A DNA stretch of 64,000 bases from Cercophora sp. LCS_1 (GCA_036250225.1 JAPZLL010000048.1:124001-188000), one strand, 5' to 3'; positions 23,865-35,652 are shown, counted from the stretch's first letter. The notes: a model not told the origin generated them from the letters alone. Made by a program: numbers and translations.

Positions 23865-25500
23865 TCAAGGCTTCCAGCGGAATGCGGGGTGCTTCCAGTC
23901 CAAATCCTGGGCCTCTTCCGCCGTCAAGGTTTGCACGGCATCCTCCTGACTCGCCGCCTCCTTGGAATCCCTCGCCTTGTTATCGCGATTCATCCAGACT
24001 AGCGTGGCAAAGCTGATAAGAAATGACGTCGTCGAGGTGGCCAGGTTGATACCGTTGCCTATGGGGAAGTGCGGCGCGTCCCACTGCAAAAAGGCCCACG
24101 TACTAACGAGGCCGCCGAGGTGGGCACAAAACGCGTTGATGCCGATGGCGGCGTTGCGAGCAGTGTCCGAGATGACGTTGGCCGAGACTTGGGCGTTCGT
24201 CAGGGCGCCGAGCGTAAAGGAGCTCGAGGCGAGGAAGGTGGCCGCATAGCGCACGCGCGGGTCCTTGGACCCGAGGAACATGGCGTAACCGATCATAACC
24301 AACGGGACTGACCCGGTGATAAAGATCTGCCGCCGGTCGACGCGCCAGCTGATCCACGATAGCCCGGCTGTGAGTACAATCCCGACCAGATATGGCGGTG
24401 TTGTGTAGAGCTGCTGCCGCACGGTCGTATCGGTAGGGAAGATGGTCTTGACAATGGTGGGCATGAAGAAGGCGAGCGACTGCACCGTGATGGCGTCAAA
24501 CAAGAAGACGATGGATGTGCTGATGGTTACTGGGTTGGCGATGCCGCGGAGGAATCGTCCAAGGTTCAGCTTGTCCACCAGCGGGGGCGCCGACGCGGCC
24601 GCGCTGCCCGCAGCTGTTCCGGACCGTTCATGTTGCACATCCCGCTCGGCGCGAAGGCGATCGATGGCGAGCGTCTTCTCCTCGGCCGTTAGCCACCGCG
24701 CCGTCTCGGGATCGTTTGGTAGCACGGCGAATGCAATCAGTGCCAGCCCTATGGTTATGATGCCCTCGACCAAGAAGATCATGCGCCACGAGGTGACGCT
24801 GCCGATGCGCGGTACGCCCAGGATGGCCCCCGCCAACAGGCCGCCAAAGGCACCGGCTAGAGGCGACATGACGATGTACAGCGAGATGCGAAAGGTCAGC
24901 TCGGAGCGCCGGTACCAGCGCGAGAGGTAGTAGGCGCTCCCGGGCATCATGCCGGCCTCGAAGACGCCGAGCAGGAAGCGAACTGCCGCGGCCTGCGGCA
25001 CCGTGGTGATGAAGGCCGTCGAGATGGAGGTGACGCCAAACAGGAGCGACGTGGCCGGCAGGAACCAGCCCGGGCCGATGGCCTTGCAGCAGGCAACGGC
25101 GGGGAGCTCAAACACAATGTAGCCGACGAAAAAGGCCGACAGAATCATGTTGTAATCGTATCCCACCATACCTATATCAACGTCCATGCGGGCAATCTTG
25201 GCGTTGCCTGTCACAGGGGTCAATCAAGGGTTGGCCGTCAGCTTTTCCGAGACCGAGAAGAGGCGGTGGTTGCTGGGGTGGCTGTTCAATCTGCTCACCT
25301 ATGTTCGTGCGGTCAATGAAGTTCATCAGATACAGCAGCATGATCATGGGCATGAGGTTGAGGTCGATCTTGGTGCGGAGGCGACTCTCAGCTGTCTTGC
25401 TGTGGGACTTGTCGTGTATTGGCTCTGCTTCCGTCGCCGTGTCGGGCTCGAGGCTCCGCGCGGGGCTTACCGTGCCCGTCATTTCTTTTTTGTCCAGCAT
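23865..25500 (-). CDS. Major facilitator transporter, anion:cation symporter (Dal5-like) family
   Basis: Exons 25500-25299 and 25207-23865 with a 91-nt phase-1 intron give 514 residues. Known: this family imports organic anions such as allantoate, nicotinate, pantothenate or biotin precursors across the plasma membrane with protons. Seen: a hydrophilic N-terminus, then LMNFIDRTNIGNAKIARMD, the family signature at the first helix; the intron splits it at Gly. About 12 hydrophobic helices follow, with GVFEAGMMPGSAYYLSRWY in helices 4-5 and a long charged central loop (residues 250-280). The C-terminus is cytosolic and acidic. Substrate cannot be told from sequence. No neighbouring metabolic gene points to one. 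Confidence 0.9.
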
Positions 25501-26804
25501 GCTGTCTGGTCTAGACGGCGTCTAGTCGGTGTCTGTGTCTGATACCTGGTTGACACGAGGCGCAGATGAGAAGAGAAAGGTGGAGGGAAAAAAAAAGTAT
25601 CTGGTCATGGCTGAAGCGGACGACGGTCTGGGCACCGGGACTCATATACACCCGATATTGTGAGCCAGCCACATACTGCTGAGCTGCAAGTGGCATTCGC
25701 GAGAAGGCCAAGGCTGAACAGCCCAAGCCCGATGCGTGGTGACAATCGCATCCGATTGGCACTCCAAGTTCTCGGCACCGCGACACCATGCACGCCAAGC
25801 TAACACAAGCCTGGGGATCTCCGGCTCCTAAAATGTGACTGCTCTCTATCGCTGTTGATTGGGGGATGCCTCACAACAAGCGCTGGACCCGTCCCTCGGG
25901 ATTCGAGCCGAACTAATTCCCAACCTGAGTTATCCCGTCGCGTCCAGGGAAACCTGGCAACTCCCTTCCGGCAGTGAGTGCAGGATCCCGCCGTATCATA
26001 ATAACTACACGGAATCCTGTCTGGGATTCCATATTACGACCGATCAGGGGAAGCCGCAACTGTCTATTTTCTTATAGTATGTCCGGTTGCAAGCCAAAGT
26101 CACGGGCGGGGCTGGATAAGCACGCCCAGCTGTATGTCTCGGACCTTGGAGGGGTACCTGGACGCCAATCCTTTCTTTTTTTTTTTTGATGTGTCCAATC
26201 CCCGGAGGTTCTCTTTCCTTTTGACTCATACGTGCTTGCGGTTGTGTCACCGGAGCATATCGCGCCTTCGCGTCAGCCACTGTCGACGGTGTGCCCAACA
26301 CCACCAGCCAAGTTCCGGCTAACACGATCGCCAAAGCCAGGTGAGCTTCAGTTCCCTCCAATACAACTAATATAATCAGGACTGACTGATAGAAATGAGG
26401 GAGTATGCAATAATGTGGGCGGAAGAGTAGACGGGCTAACGCATATTGCGTGCCCTCCTTGGCTCGGGAAGGCCAACGTCAGAAAAGAAGATAGGGGCCG
26501 AACAATAATTTCACCGACACCGAAATCCATATTTCAAGGCCTTTGAAAATGGCTGAACGCCTCACAACATAGGTTAACCCCTTCTCTTGACAGAAATACA
26601 CGTCCGAGTTCATTATTGTGCGTTTGCCGGGGACTTGATGACATGCATTGATGGTTATCAGAGATAAACGCGGTGTTATGATTCATAACTTCAAGCTACC
26701 GTGGCTCAAGCCTGCAAAGAATATCGTCTATGGGTATCCAAACCGCCATCCAAACCAAACATTAAGTCATTACCATCCATCCCATCATCCCAAATCCAAC
26801 TCAT
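25501..26804. other. Intergenic, promoter region of the transporter
   Basis: No coding signal. A short T-run lies near 26170-26185. Confidence 0.45.
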
Positions 26805-27851
26805 TCACAGTAGAAACATGACGGCTAGAGCAACCACTATCGCCAACCTACCCGCCTCCAGTATTCCCGCGCCGCCAGTGACAAGCGCCGGTGTTGTTTG
26901 TGTCGGCCCACTCGTCGTCTCATTCGCCGAATGTGAAACTAGTCTCTTTGGCTCACTGAGGTCCGGAGGGCAAGATGTGCTTGCGGGATAATCCGGCTTT
27001 GTGGGATGTCCCGGCTTCGTCGGCCAGTGATGCGGTTTGGACGTGGGATTGCAGTCCCCATCACCTACTGTGACTGTCACGCTCACAGTCGAGTAGACAG
27101 TGATTGTTTCCACATCGGGGGGGACGCCGGTGTAGACAGTCACTGTTTCTGTCGTGGTAACTCTGTCCGTTGAGACCGAGGTGATGACAGAGGTTGTGGT
27201 CTCTGTGACTGTCTCGGTCCTGACCGAGGGACATGAGTCGTTTGGTTCAGTGACTGTTCTGGTGGTGGTGGTGGTGGTACTTTTGAAGTCGGTTGTTGTG
27301 GTCGTGGTGGTTTTTGTCACTGTTGTGGCGTCTGTTGGGTCGACTGGCGTCGTGGTAGTTGTTGGATCTGGGACGCCGCATTCCTTTCGGTTTTGGCCCT
27401 GCATGATGTCAATTTATGACTTCGTAAATGGCGGAGCGGACTTACATCTTTGCAGCACCAAACTCGTCCGCCAAATTCGTTCCATGCGCAGTAGAACCCT
27501 CGATCGCATGCCCCTGAGAATGTCAGCTCCCGTGTCTTGAAGGGATGGTGTGGTTCGCTTACGTCCTGATCCGTTCTCGCAGCAAGATTGTCCCAGGTCC
27601 TCCTTGTTGTAGCAGAACAGGGAAAGGTCTGTTGATGCCTTGCAAGACAGCCAGTTTGTTCCGCAGGCGTTCTCACAAGTTGTTCCACTGCCGCAGGTAC
27701 CAAACTCTGGATGATATCCAGGCAGCGGCCCCTGGCGGCGGAAGAGATCACTCCCTGCAGGGGAGCTCCATCTGTAGAATTGTTGATGTTGTGCGCCTGC
27801 GTGATGTGCCAAGCACGCCGCCGCCAGCACTAACGCCCTGCGCAAAGTCAT
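26805..27851 (-). CDS. Secreted Cys-rich, Thr-rich cell-surface protein, probable GPI anchor
   Basis: Exons 27851-27563, 27513-27446 and 27398-26805 (introns 49 and 47 nt), 316 residues. Seen: signal peptide MTLRRALVLAAACLAHHAGAQ; a cysteine-rich domain at residues 45-125 with CGSGTTCENACG, FCYNKEDLGQSCC, GFYCAW and WCCKD; then a long region rich in Thr, Val and Ser (residues 130-250) typical of O-mannosylated stalks; then a Pro/Lys-rich linker and a C-terminal hydrophobic helix (LAIVVALAVMFLL) after a small-residue stretch (TGGAG), as expected for GPI attachment. Known: fungal wall proteins and some adhesins have this design. The Cys domain has a chitin-binding look, but I cannot assign a named family. 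The start was moved inward from a longer frame so that the signal peptide is at the N-terminus. Confidence 0.8.
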
Positions 27852-28703
27852 CTCGAGTGTCTTGCACCAAACTGTTGATCGCAAAAGTTGTCGCAAAATT
27901 GAAGTGTGCTGCCAGGGTGTGGCGGAGGGGCCAGGAGCAGAGCTCCCCTAGAACCGGAGGGGGCATTCATAGGTACTCGTCGAGGTCAGGCACAAGTGCC
28001 GGCGCCGAATGACATGCCCCGGCACACTTTCACACCACGACCAAAACATATTTGATCGGAGTGGTGTGGACCCAGCCAGCCCTGTCATGACCTGTCGGGC
28101 GGCGCCCGTGGCGAGCTCTGATGGGCTGGCGCTCAAGCCCCGATGCAACCCCCGCCGCGGGCCGAGCCAACCACAATGTCGCCCTGCTGACCTCGGCAGC
28201 GGGGCGTGCCTGACGGCGGTGAGTTGGATGATCGTGGCTTGCGTTAACGTGCAGCTCGGTGGTTGGGCCCGTTGCAGCGAAAAACGCAACGCTGCTGCTG
28301 ATCAGGCAAGTGTCACCAATACCCAACCTCATGATCCCAATTCACGAGCGCGATGTCCTGATAGTTCCGTGGCCAGCATGCAGCCTGCGTCGGGCTGCAG
28401 TCGTCACACGCTTGTCTCCCAACCATTATTGGTGACGACTGCGTGCCCGGCATCGCACCGGCGAGCCATGCGCTGTCGCTCCCCCTCCATGACGTCCCCC
28501 CAGTCTCCATATGAGGCGGGGAGCTTCGAGTCCGCGCGCTTGGCCCTCGAGCTGTCGCATTCTGTTGCGACTGTCAATTCCTAATCGTTTCTTGCCCTGG
28601 AGACTGTCTGCTCTCCGTTGACCCCTTTCGCAACGAGAGGTTGCGCGTCGCGACAACAACCTAAACACCAAGCTAGCTCCGTTGGAGCGCAAACACAAAC
28701 AAG
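27852..28703. other. Divergent promoter region
   Basis: Separates a minus-strand and a plus-strand gene, so it should hold both promoters. No gene seen. Confidence 0.5.
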
Positions 28704-30404
28704 ATGGGGTACTTTGTCGGTGTGACGAGCACCGGCTTCGTCGGTACCGACGAGATGAGCGCCGTCACCTCGTTCCAGCCATGTCATATCTTCGGCGACC
28801 AGATGCTCATCGGCACGGGTATCCGCGTCGGCTTTTATCTTCTTTACGTCGCCGCCATCGTCGCCGTCCTCTTCGGCGTCGACAAGCAGTTCCGGTTTTG
28901 GCACGGCGCGTGGGGCATTCTCGCGCTTTCGCTCTTCCTCTCCATGTTCCTGAACGTGGTCTCCTTCAATCTTATCATCGTCGACTACGCCGTCCTGATC
29001 GAGCTCGTCCTCTGGTACCCGGTCTTCTTCGTCTTCACCGTTCTCTTCCGACAGGCGCTGGTTATCGAGGAGCGCACCCACACAAAGTCCGATGACGAGA
29101 TTCGAGAGCGACTGCAAAGATGTCGAAGGGACGCCGTAACACAACGCGACGTTGCCCGAGCGCGCGCCTACACCGATGTACTCAAGGCTTTTGCACTGTA
29201 CGCAGCTGCCGAGGAAGCAGAGGAGAATCTTGAGGATGCGCAGACAAATCTGGCACAAGCTGTGCGCCACTGTGTGTCCCACTGGCACGAACAAATCGAT
29301 GTCGAGGATACAGAGCGTCGTGGCGAGAGCCCCGGGCAGGGCGTTGTCACAACTGTCTACAACCAGGACCTAATCGACGAGATTGCGGCGGCGCCGACAC
29401 GTGAGGATGTCGACAAGCTGCGCGATCTGTACGTTGCTGCTCTCGTGCACTCTCAGCTCTCCGTCGCCGAAGCTCGGCGCGCCGAGCAGGAAGTCGCTGT
29501 CATTGCCGCCGAAGAGCTTCGCATCAAGCGCCGCAACCGTCGTGCAAAACACGCGCTGCGCCACTTCATCCTGACGTCCAGCTACAAGGACCAGCTGACA
29601 GCCGCCATTGGGTTGCTTGTATGGTCCATGTTCATGTTCGCCACGGCCGCCATCAACTGGCCCCTGATGCACTACGGCCTCAAGCCTGGTGGCGTTTGCA
29701 ACGACGTCCCGACCGTGTACTTTGTCTTTGCGCCGAAGAAGCCCTTCGTCGATAGTGGTTTCTCAACCTTCCTCAAGGTTTGGACCGTGGGCGTCTGCAT
29801 CTTCGCGGTCTTCACCACTGTGGTGGCGCTGTTTATCCTCATTGCTGGGCTGTTCGGACCCTCAGCGGTCGGCTTGACAACATGGAGGACGAAGGGGAAG
29901 TCGGTCGAGTCTGGCCGCAGCGATTTTGTGTACGACGTTCGCAACTCGAAGGACTACTCGCGTCGCGCAAGAGGTCAGCACTCGCAAGAGATTCTCGACT
30001 GTCTGCATCATACCGAGGCAAGGACAATCCAGCACCGGTATCGCTTCCGAACGACATCGCCAATCCACTTCACCCTGTGGAATATTCCGTGGGCGATCCT
30101 GCTGGCTGTGCTACTGATTGTTACCATCACCTGCGCCGAGTTGACCATCAGAGGCCAGGGACCAGACAACAACACACCGCTAGATTTTGCCAGGCCACCG
30201 CTGCACGAGACATCCGAGATTCTGGCCTTCTTGATTGGCTTGTACTCGCTGGTTCTGACGTGTTTGAGCATCGTTGGTGCCATTGTGTCGGCTATCCTGC
30301 GACCAAGGAGGCGAAACGTCAAGGTGGAAGATTATGAGCCCCATCATCATGGGAAGAAGCTGAGTCGGGAGTCCAGCCACGAGAAGGGGGTGAGGACTCA
30401 GTAG
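28704..30404 (+). CDS. Multi-pass membrane protein of unknown function
   Basis: A single exon with ATG start, 566 residues, free of stops. Hydrophobic helices: residues 40-62 (GFYLLYVAAIVAVLFGV), 69-90, 93-115, one near 305-325 (AAIGLLVWSMFMFATAAI), one near 365-390 (VGVCIFAVFTTVVALFILI), one near 455-478 and one near 510-535. Between the third and fourth helices is a 180-residue charged, Ala/Glu/Arg-rich segment, probably a cytosolic coiled coil (AEEAEENLEDAQTNLAQ). No signal peptide and no transporter or enzyme motif recognised. The tail is basic and polar. Likely a fungus-specific family; localisation unknown. Confidence 0.75.
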   Translation: MGYFVGVTSTGFVGTDEMSAVTSFQPCHIFGDQMLIGTGIRVGFYLLYVAAIVAVLFGVDKQFRFWHGAWGILALSLFLSMFLNVVSFNLIIVDYAVLIELVLWYPVFFVFTVLFRQALVIEERTHTKSDDEIRERLQRCRRDAVTQRDVARARAYTDVLKAFALYAAAEEAEENLEDAQTNLAQAVRHCVSHWHEQIDVEDTERRGESPGQGVVTTVYNQDLIDEIAAAPTREDVDKLRDLYVAALVHSQLSVAEARRAEQEVAVIAAEELRIKRRNRRAKHALRHFILTSSYKDQLTAAIGLLVWSMFMFATAAINWPLMHYGLKPGGVCNDVPTVYFVFAPKKPFVDSGFSTFLKVWTVGVCIFAVFTTVVALFILIAGLFGPSAVGLTTWRTKGKSVESGRSDFVYDVRNSKDYSRRARGQHSQEILDCLHHTEARTIQHRYRFRTTSPIHFTLWNIPWAILLAVLLIVTITCAELTIRGQGPDNNTPLDFARPPLHETSEILAFLIGLYSLVLTCLSIVGAIVSAILRPRRRNVKVEDYEPHHHGKKLSRESSHEKGVRTQ

Positions 30405-31366
30405 TTGCGAACAGTGCGCTGGCCAAGCGGATTCTTGTTTAGTTGGGAGGTTGGATGGATCTTGGCCTATTGGGCTGGGTCGGGGGTAATGACGCTGCAA
30501 TTTTTCTTAGATTTCTTTGTTTCACTGGGCTTGGATATGATACCTAACAAATTTCACTTCTTCTTTTGCACATTGGACCCTGATCCTTGTCGCGTGACCG
30601 ACCTGTTGTTGTGGCAAGCACGACCGCTGCGGGCCAACCGGGATTATGGGCGGCTGTGTTGCCTCATCCAGACCCTGACAAAATAAACGGCACACGCAAA
30701 AGAGTCGAAGCCATATCTATCCGCTGAAAAAGCATCAACCCAATATTGCAACGCATCAGCTAATATTTGAATGCCTAGGACTCCATTAGGAGGGCGTCGG
30801 GGTCATATTTTGGTGCCTCCCAGGTTTTTCGATACCTGTCCGGGCCGCTTGAAGTGGTGTCAGTTGGGTTTCCATATTGTGCCCAATTTCTTGTCACCCG
30901 CTCTTCTTTTGTGCCAAGCTTTGTGCCCCGAACTGGAAGTGTTCAACTTTTCGCCAATCTTTCACACCGAATGAACCTCACCGAGATCAGCCTTTCTGCC
31001 CATCAAGTCGTTAAAATGCTTACCCGCCACAACTCCTCCCTCTGTTCTGTTCACCACCTGAAACGGGGGATGCCTCGTCTTGCTGCTGACTTCCAGGGCT
31101 CAAGCCGCAGATGAGATAAAATGCGGTATGCTGACGCATAATAGACGATATGGGCTGATCCTTTCATGGGGTGATTCAAGTCCATTCCATTCAAAGCAAC
31201 AGCCAACTCATCTCCCAAAGGCGCTGCTATAAGAACTCTGTTCCCCAGCTGCGTACCAGGAGAGCGCGACCATTCGCTGCCGGGAAGGATATCACAGATA
31301 CCCAGACAAACGACCTCAACGTCAAGAACATATTGCCTAAGGAACCTCGCCATCAAACTTGTCACG
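30405..31366. other. Intergenic with dispersed repeat copy B
   Basis: Apart from the repeat at about 30676-30880, no coding signal. The last part is the leader of the following secreted-protein gene. Confidence 0.45.
30676..30880. repeat. Dispersed repeat, copy B
   Basis: Closest partner is copy A at 8035; starts TGACAAAATAAACGGCA and ends with GATACCTGTCCGGGCCGC followed by TTGAAGTGG. Like copy A it lies about 270 bases downstream of a plus-strand stop codon. Confidence 0.55.
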
Positions 31367-32608
31367 ATGCGCATCTTGCCGATGTTCCTCTCCGCCCTCT
31401 GGGTCGGCCTGGCGCAGCCCGCCAACGGGAAGCTTGAGGCCTTCTTCCCTCGCCCGCAACAATCTCCCGGTGTGTGCTCTACCCCTGCGCCACAGAGGCA
31501 GACCGATTCTAATGAAACAAATCAGCAACAGTGGTGTCGCGTCCCGCTCAGGAGGTCGCCGACAAGCTGTTGCCAGTTATCGCCTCCCGTGATATCTGTC
31601 AGTGCCTCTCTTTCCCCTAGGACGCGCTCTGTTGATTGCCCCACCTTGTCCAGAGCATCTTCTGACAGTCTTCGTGTAGCGTTCTACCCGGATGCCTATG
31701 ATTTCCCCATACATAACTGGACCAATAAGTATGGGGTTCAGCAAATCTTTACTTTCTCTCATGAGAAAGGGCTAGACCGACCCGCGGGCAACTTCACAGG
31801 AGTGATTCCCAATGACACGGTTATTTCATCATGGGAAGGCTGCGCCGACCTGTGCATTCAGCACAGTCGGGGTATTCCGCACCGCGGTCAGGACGACTGT
31901 GCAGGTTTCTCCTGGTACTTCGACTTGAACCGGTGCTTCTTGAAGAACAGCTCTTCCGCGGGCATAGAGTCCATGGACAAGGTTGTGGCCCCAAGTTGTT
32001 GGAACAGTGTTATCACCCTCCTCCAGTCCGATTACCACGGCAAATCAGATAACTCTACGGCGGACCAACAAATGCTGCGGACAACCCCCGACTTGGCCAT
32101 CAGGCGAGATGACAATACTGCCAGCACTCTCCATTCATTCACAAAGGGTCCCCTCAACTGCTCGACCGGTGACGATGGGAGAATACATCTGGTGAGACCT
32201 GGACATCTCGCCCAATTGGTCTGCAATTGGACTACTGCCGGCATTCCACCCCGGCAAAAACTTTATGCACCGACCTGGGAGTATTGTGCTTGGCTCTGCG
32301 CAGCGACCCGGGTGTTCAATCAGACCGATTGCACAGTATTCCATTGGGTGGCGGGGCGGGCTGGAATCTGTTCGCTGTTTTCTAACGAGGCTTCTGGTGC
32401 GTGGGTACAGTCTAGTCAAAACGTTTTCTGGGGTGGGAGGATGCTCTACGACTTCACTCCGCAGCCGAATATCACCGGCCAGGTGCCGAGCAGTACGACG
32501 CAAGACCAGCTGCACCCAACACCTACGCCGCTGGAAGGAGTAACTGCTTTGTTGGGATCAACGGCCGCCCGATTATTCAGAACCCTCTGGGGGCACGCTG
32601 AGACATAA
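31367..32608 (+). CDS. Secreted protein with two apple/PAN-like Cys domains
   Basis: The whole span is open in one frame, but protein continuity favours three exons: 31367-31469, 31526-31601 and 31654-32608 (introns 56 and 52 nt), 377 residues. Seen: signal peptide MRILPMFLSALWVGLAQPANG. Domain 1 reads WEGCADLCIQHS...CAGFSWYFDLNRCFLK; domain 2 reads WEYCAWLCAAT...CTVFHWVAGRAGICSLF. Known: W-x2-C-x3-C...C-x-x-F...C-x-L is the apple/PAN pattern used for protein or carbohydrate binding. Several N-glycosylation sequons (NWT, NFT, NDT, NST, NQT) support secretion. The next plus-strand gene is a shorter relative with a similar signal peptide. The unspliced reading is the alternative. Confidence 0.65.
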   Translation: MRILPMFLSALWVGLAQPANGKLEAFFPRPQQSPGVCSTPAPQRQTDSNETNQQQWCRVPLRRSPTSCCQLSPPVISVSASLSPRTRSVDCPTLSRASSDSLRVAFYPDAYDFPIHNWTNKYGVQQIFTFSHEKGLDRPAGNFTGVIPNDTVISSWEGCADLCIQHSRGIPHRGQDDCAGFSWYFDLNRCFLKNSSSAGIESMDKVVAPSCWNSVITLLQSDYHGKSDNSTADQQMLRTTPDLAIRRDDNTASTLHSFTKGPLNCSTGDDGRIHLVRPGHLAQLVCNWTTAGIPPRQKLYAPTWEYCAWLCAATRVFNQTDCTVFHWVAGRAGICSLFSNEASGAWVQSSQNVFWGGRMLYDFTPQPNITGQVPSSTTQDQLHPTPTPLEGVTALLGSTAARLFRTLWGHAET

Positions 32609-34079
32609 TGGCTTCTCTCTCACCCCCGTCGGCAACACACCTTCTTCTCTCTGCTATTCTCATCATGTCAACAGGAAACGGATGTTTCGGCGCCTTAACG
32701 ACAGGGGTGTGTCTGTGGGGGCGTGGGATGTCACGTCGGTCTGAGGTGGGGCGAGACAACTGCGGAGGCGCTTGTGCTGGAGTTGGGAGTTTGTGATTGA
32801 TAGGATCTGGGGGGTCCAAGTGACGATGCCGCTGGGGTAAACTGTGCTGGGCTGTACCCTGTGTGGTGTTTCTGGGCCCATATGCTTCAGGTAGTGGGCT
32901 TGTTTGTCTTTTTTTTTTTTTTTTTTTTTTTTTGGTGGATTTGGCGATGAGTTTGATGGCGTGGACAGATATTTCTTTGTTCATGACAAGGATAGAACGC
33001 AGGAGCTAGAGGCTGCAATCCACCCTCTTCTCAACATTCTCGGTAAAGACTGGATGTCCATGTGCGGTGGTCCCTGATGGTCTGCGGTCATAACGGGTCG
33101 GTTCCTGTCGGAAGCCCAGGTGCTTTAAGAAATAGAATAGAGGAGCTATATTGTACAATCCTTGTTTATCACCGTTGTCCAAATACCAGACCTTGCTTGG
33201 TTTACGTCTCGGGCGCCTGGCACGACTAGTGATTCTGGGTTTTGTGTCGCTGCTCGAGATTGCGGGGTTTTTGCTCAACTCCAATTCTTGCAACGGTTCA
33301 CGAAGTGCATTTTCTTTTGTGACGATATGTTCAGGAGCTAGGTAGAAATGATGCCGAAGAAACGAGACACTGATTTACTCTACCGAGGCAGTCACCAAGG
33401 ACTTGACTTGACGGTGCGCTGAAACTGGCCGCTTGAGCTTCAGGCTGACTTAGGTCCCTTTGGGTGGAGACAGCTGGCGCATGTAGACTGGTCAAAGTGA
33501 GTTTGGGACCGAGTTGAAGAAAGCATGGTGTTGAAACCGGAAAAAAAAAATCCCGTGCCCCGAAAGGCTGCAAAGAATGTTTACACAAACTTCCAGACGT
33601 CGGGCTTTTGTTTTACGGACCTCATCCGGACAGTTCAGCGCGCCTTGGAACCCTTGTGTGGCTAATGCTGCGGCCAAGGGAGGCAAGGGCAGCTCCTTCC
33701 GGGTGACACACTGTTCTTGCGACCCGAACTGCTTCTTGTTGATTGTGTTTCAATACGTGCACCTTGTTTGCCCATCAATTTTTCGATGGGGCTTTGGCTT
33801 CTTTATCTCTAGGGTGCATGTCCGGTCTTGCAGTCGCACCCTATGTCTAGTGTCGCCGTCCCATCCTGCGAAAAAAACATCGATGACAACGTCGCCCGAG
33901 CCCACGGTGTCAGAGACGGAGGGTGACTTGGCCCCTGCTGGCAACGCTGGACGAAACCTCCTAGGAGTCTTTCCTACAAAAGCCCCGTCACCGACAGCTT
34001 CTGGCTGACCCACCGCTTCCCCGACACTCGCGTTCCCACCTTGCCAAAGACGTATATCTCGAAGGCTTGGGCTACTCCA
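32609..34079. other. Intergenic with a 25-base T run
   Basis: A homopolymer of 25 T lies at 32909-32933. No coding signal between the two apple-like genes. The poly-T could be the A-tail of a retroposed sequence on the minus strand, but no body is recognisable. Confidence 0.45.
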
Positions 34080-34697
34080 ATGCGTTGTCTAGCAATCTTC
34101 CTGCCACTCCTCTGGGGCGGGCTCTGCCCTCTAGTTCAGTCACGCTCCGACAGTGTCGCTCCCGTTCGGCACCCGAGACCTGGTTGGTGTTTACTCCTCA
34201 GAGAGACGGATATGATCTAACACGATTGAGTTGTCTTATCGCGCAGTAATGCCGCTGCACCCCGAACACCCGCGATGGCTTCTCGGGAACCGCCGGCAAC
34301 ACAATCGTCGTCCAAGACCACCGAAAGCTACCCGCACAAGCCGAGCAGCAAGAGAGACGATCCACAGTTGTTCACTTGTCCCCAGGACAACATGAAGACG
34401 TATTGGCTTCCACAGACGGACCCAGAACATCATAACAAGCACGCGGTGGTTTTGGAATGCAACCTGGAGCGAGTTGGCGGGGACTTGAGCGGCGGAAACA
34501 CCGACGCACCTTCGTGGGAAAGCTGTGCGAACTCTTGTTTGCTTGCTTCGACGCAGCGGGAGGTCAACCGGCCATGTGTCGCCTTTACTTATTTCCCCGA
34601 GACCTCGACTTGCTCGCTCAAAGATCTCGTTACGGTGGGCACGAACTCGTCGACTGCTTGGACGGGGGTTTTGCAATACAACAATGTTTATCCTTGA
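34080..34697 (+). CDS. Secreted protein with one apple/PAN-like Cys domain
   Basis: Exons 34080-34186 and 34247-34697, intron 60 nt, phase 2 (donor GTGTTT, acceptor GCGCAG), 185 residues. Seen: signal peptide MRCLAIFLPLLWGGLCPLVQS, a polar Ser/Thr/Lys-rich linker, then a domain with LECNLE...WESCANSCLLAS...CVAFTYFPETSTCSLKD. The start of exon 1 and the cysteine spacing closely resemble the gene at 31.4 kb, so these are tandem paralogues of which this one keeps a single domain. The last exon alone would lack a signal peptide. The donor is not optimal, so the exact junction is less certain than the gene. Confidence 0.65.
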
Positions 34698-35254
34698 GGG
34701 ACCCCTCGGGTTTGGGTGACGAGAGTTGATTTTGGGGAAGGTTTTTTCGACTCCCTTTTCTTGCAGGTCATGAATACGGCGATCTCTGGAGTCGCCGATT
34801 GCCGCTTGAGGTGGCCGCTATATCGATCGCCGTTGCGACGAATGATCAAGTTAGCCCGCAGCTAAGTATTGCTTTGAGATCTAGGAGATATGCAAGCAAG
34901 CGATTGACTTTTGACAAACCCTCGTTTTCATTAAACCTTTGTGTTCCCCTCCTCATTTGCACATGTCATTTCCCCCTTTCCCAGATGCGGCTTCTCTCGG
35001 ACTCGGGCACATTGCGGACCCGGCGCCTGTCTAGGGAACTCATCTCATAATTTCATGGACGTCATGCATCATCGCCAGTGTGCTAAAAACCGAGCTGCTG
35101 GGTGCCCAAGTCGATGACCACCCGATGACATCAAGTTGCGCAACGACACGGTGACCTCAACGATTCCACGGCGGGCATATCAATCGCCAAGAAACCCCTT
35201 TTCCAACCACTCCTCAGCAACCCATCAACCCAACCACAAACCACAACCATCACA
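34698..35254. other. Intergenic, promoter of the small mitochondrial-type gene
   Basis: No gene seen. The sequence just before 35255 is CA-rich (ACAACCATCACA), a common fungal 5' leader feature. Confidence 0.5.
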
Positions 35255-35652
35255 ATGCTCAGACAATCCGCCCTCTCCGCCCTGCGCTTTGGCGCTCGTC
35301 CCCTCGTCCAACAGCCTCGCATGCTCGGCGTCAGGAACGCAGCTGTCTACAAGAAATCTCACGCCGACGGCACAGCGGCCGAGCTGGAATGGAGCAGCAA
35401 GACGTGCGAGCCCCTTCCCTCTCAAAGCCCCCAACGCTAACGCCTCGTAGCATTGCCCTAATGGCGGGAACCATCCTCGCGCTAGGCGGTACCTACTCCT
35501 ACCTCATGTCGCACCCTCGCAGCAGCATGGAGACGGCCGCCAAGTACGATCCTCGGTCCAAGGATGATCAGCATAAGCGTCCTGCTAATGAGGCGGATGC
35601 TGCACGGGTGCGGACGCATCAGGCAGGGGCTCCATTGTCGAAGAATATCTAG
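35255..35652 (+). CDS. Small mitochondrial-type single-pass protein
   Basis: Exons 35255-35403 and 35451-35652 with a 47-nt phase-2 intron (GTGCG...CGTAG), 116 residues. Seen: an Arg/Ser/Leu-rich, acid-free N-terminus (MLRQSALSALRFGARPLVQQ) that looks like a mitochondrial import sequence, a hydrophobic helix at about residues 50-65 (IALMAGTILALGGTYSYL) and a polar, charged tail. This layout suits an inner-membrane protein with its tail on one side. No named family recognised. An unspliced reading would end before the helix. Confidence 0.65.
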
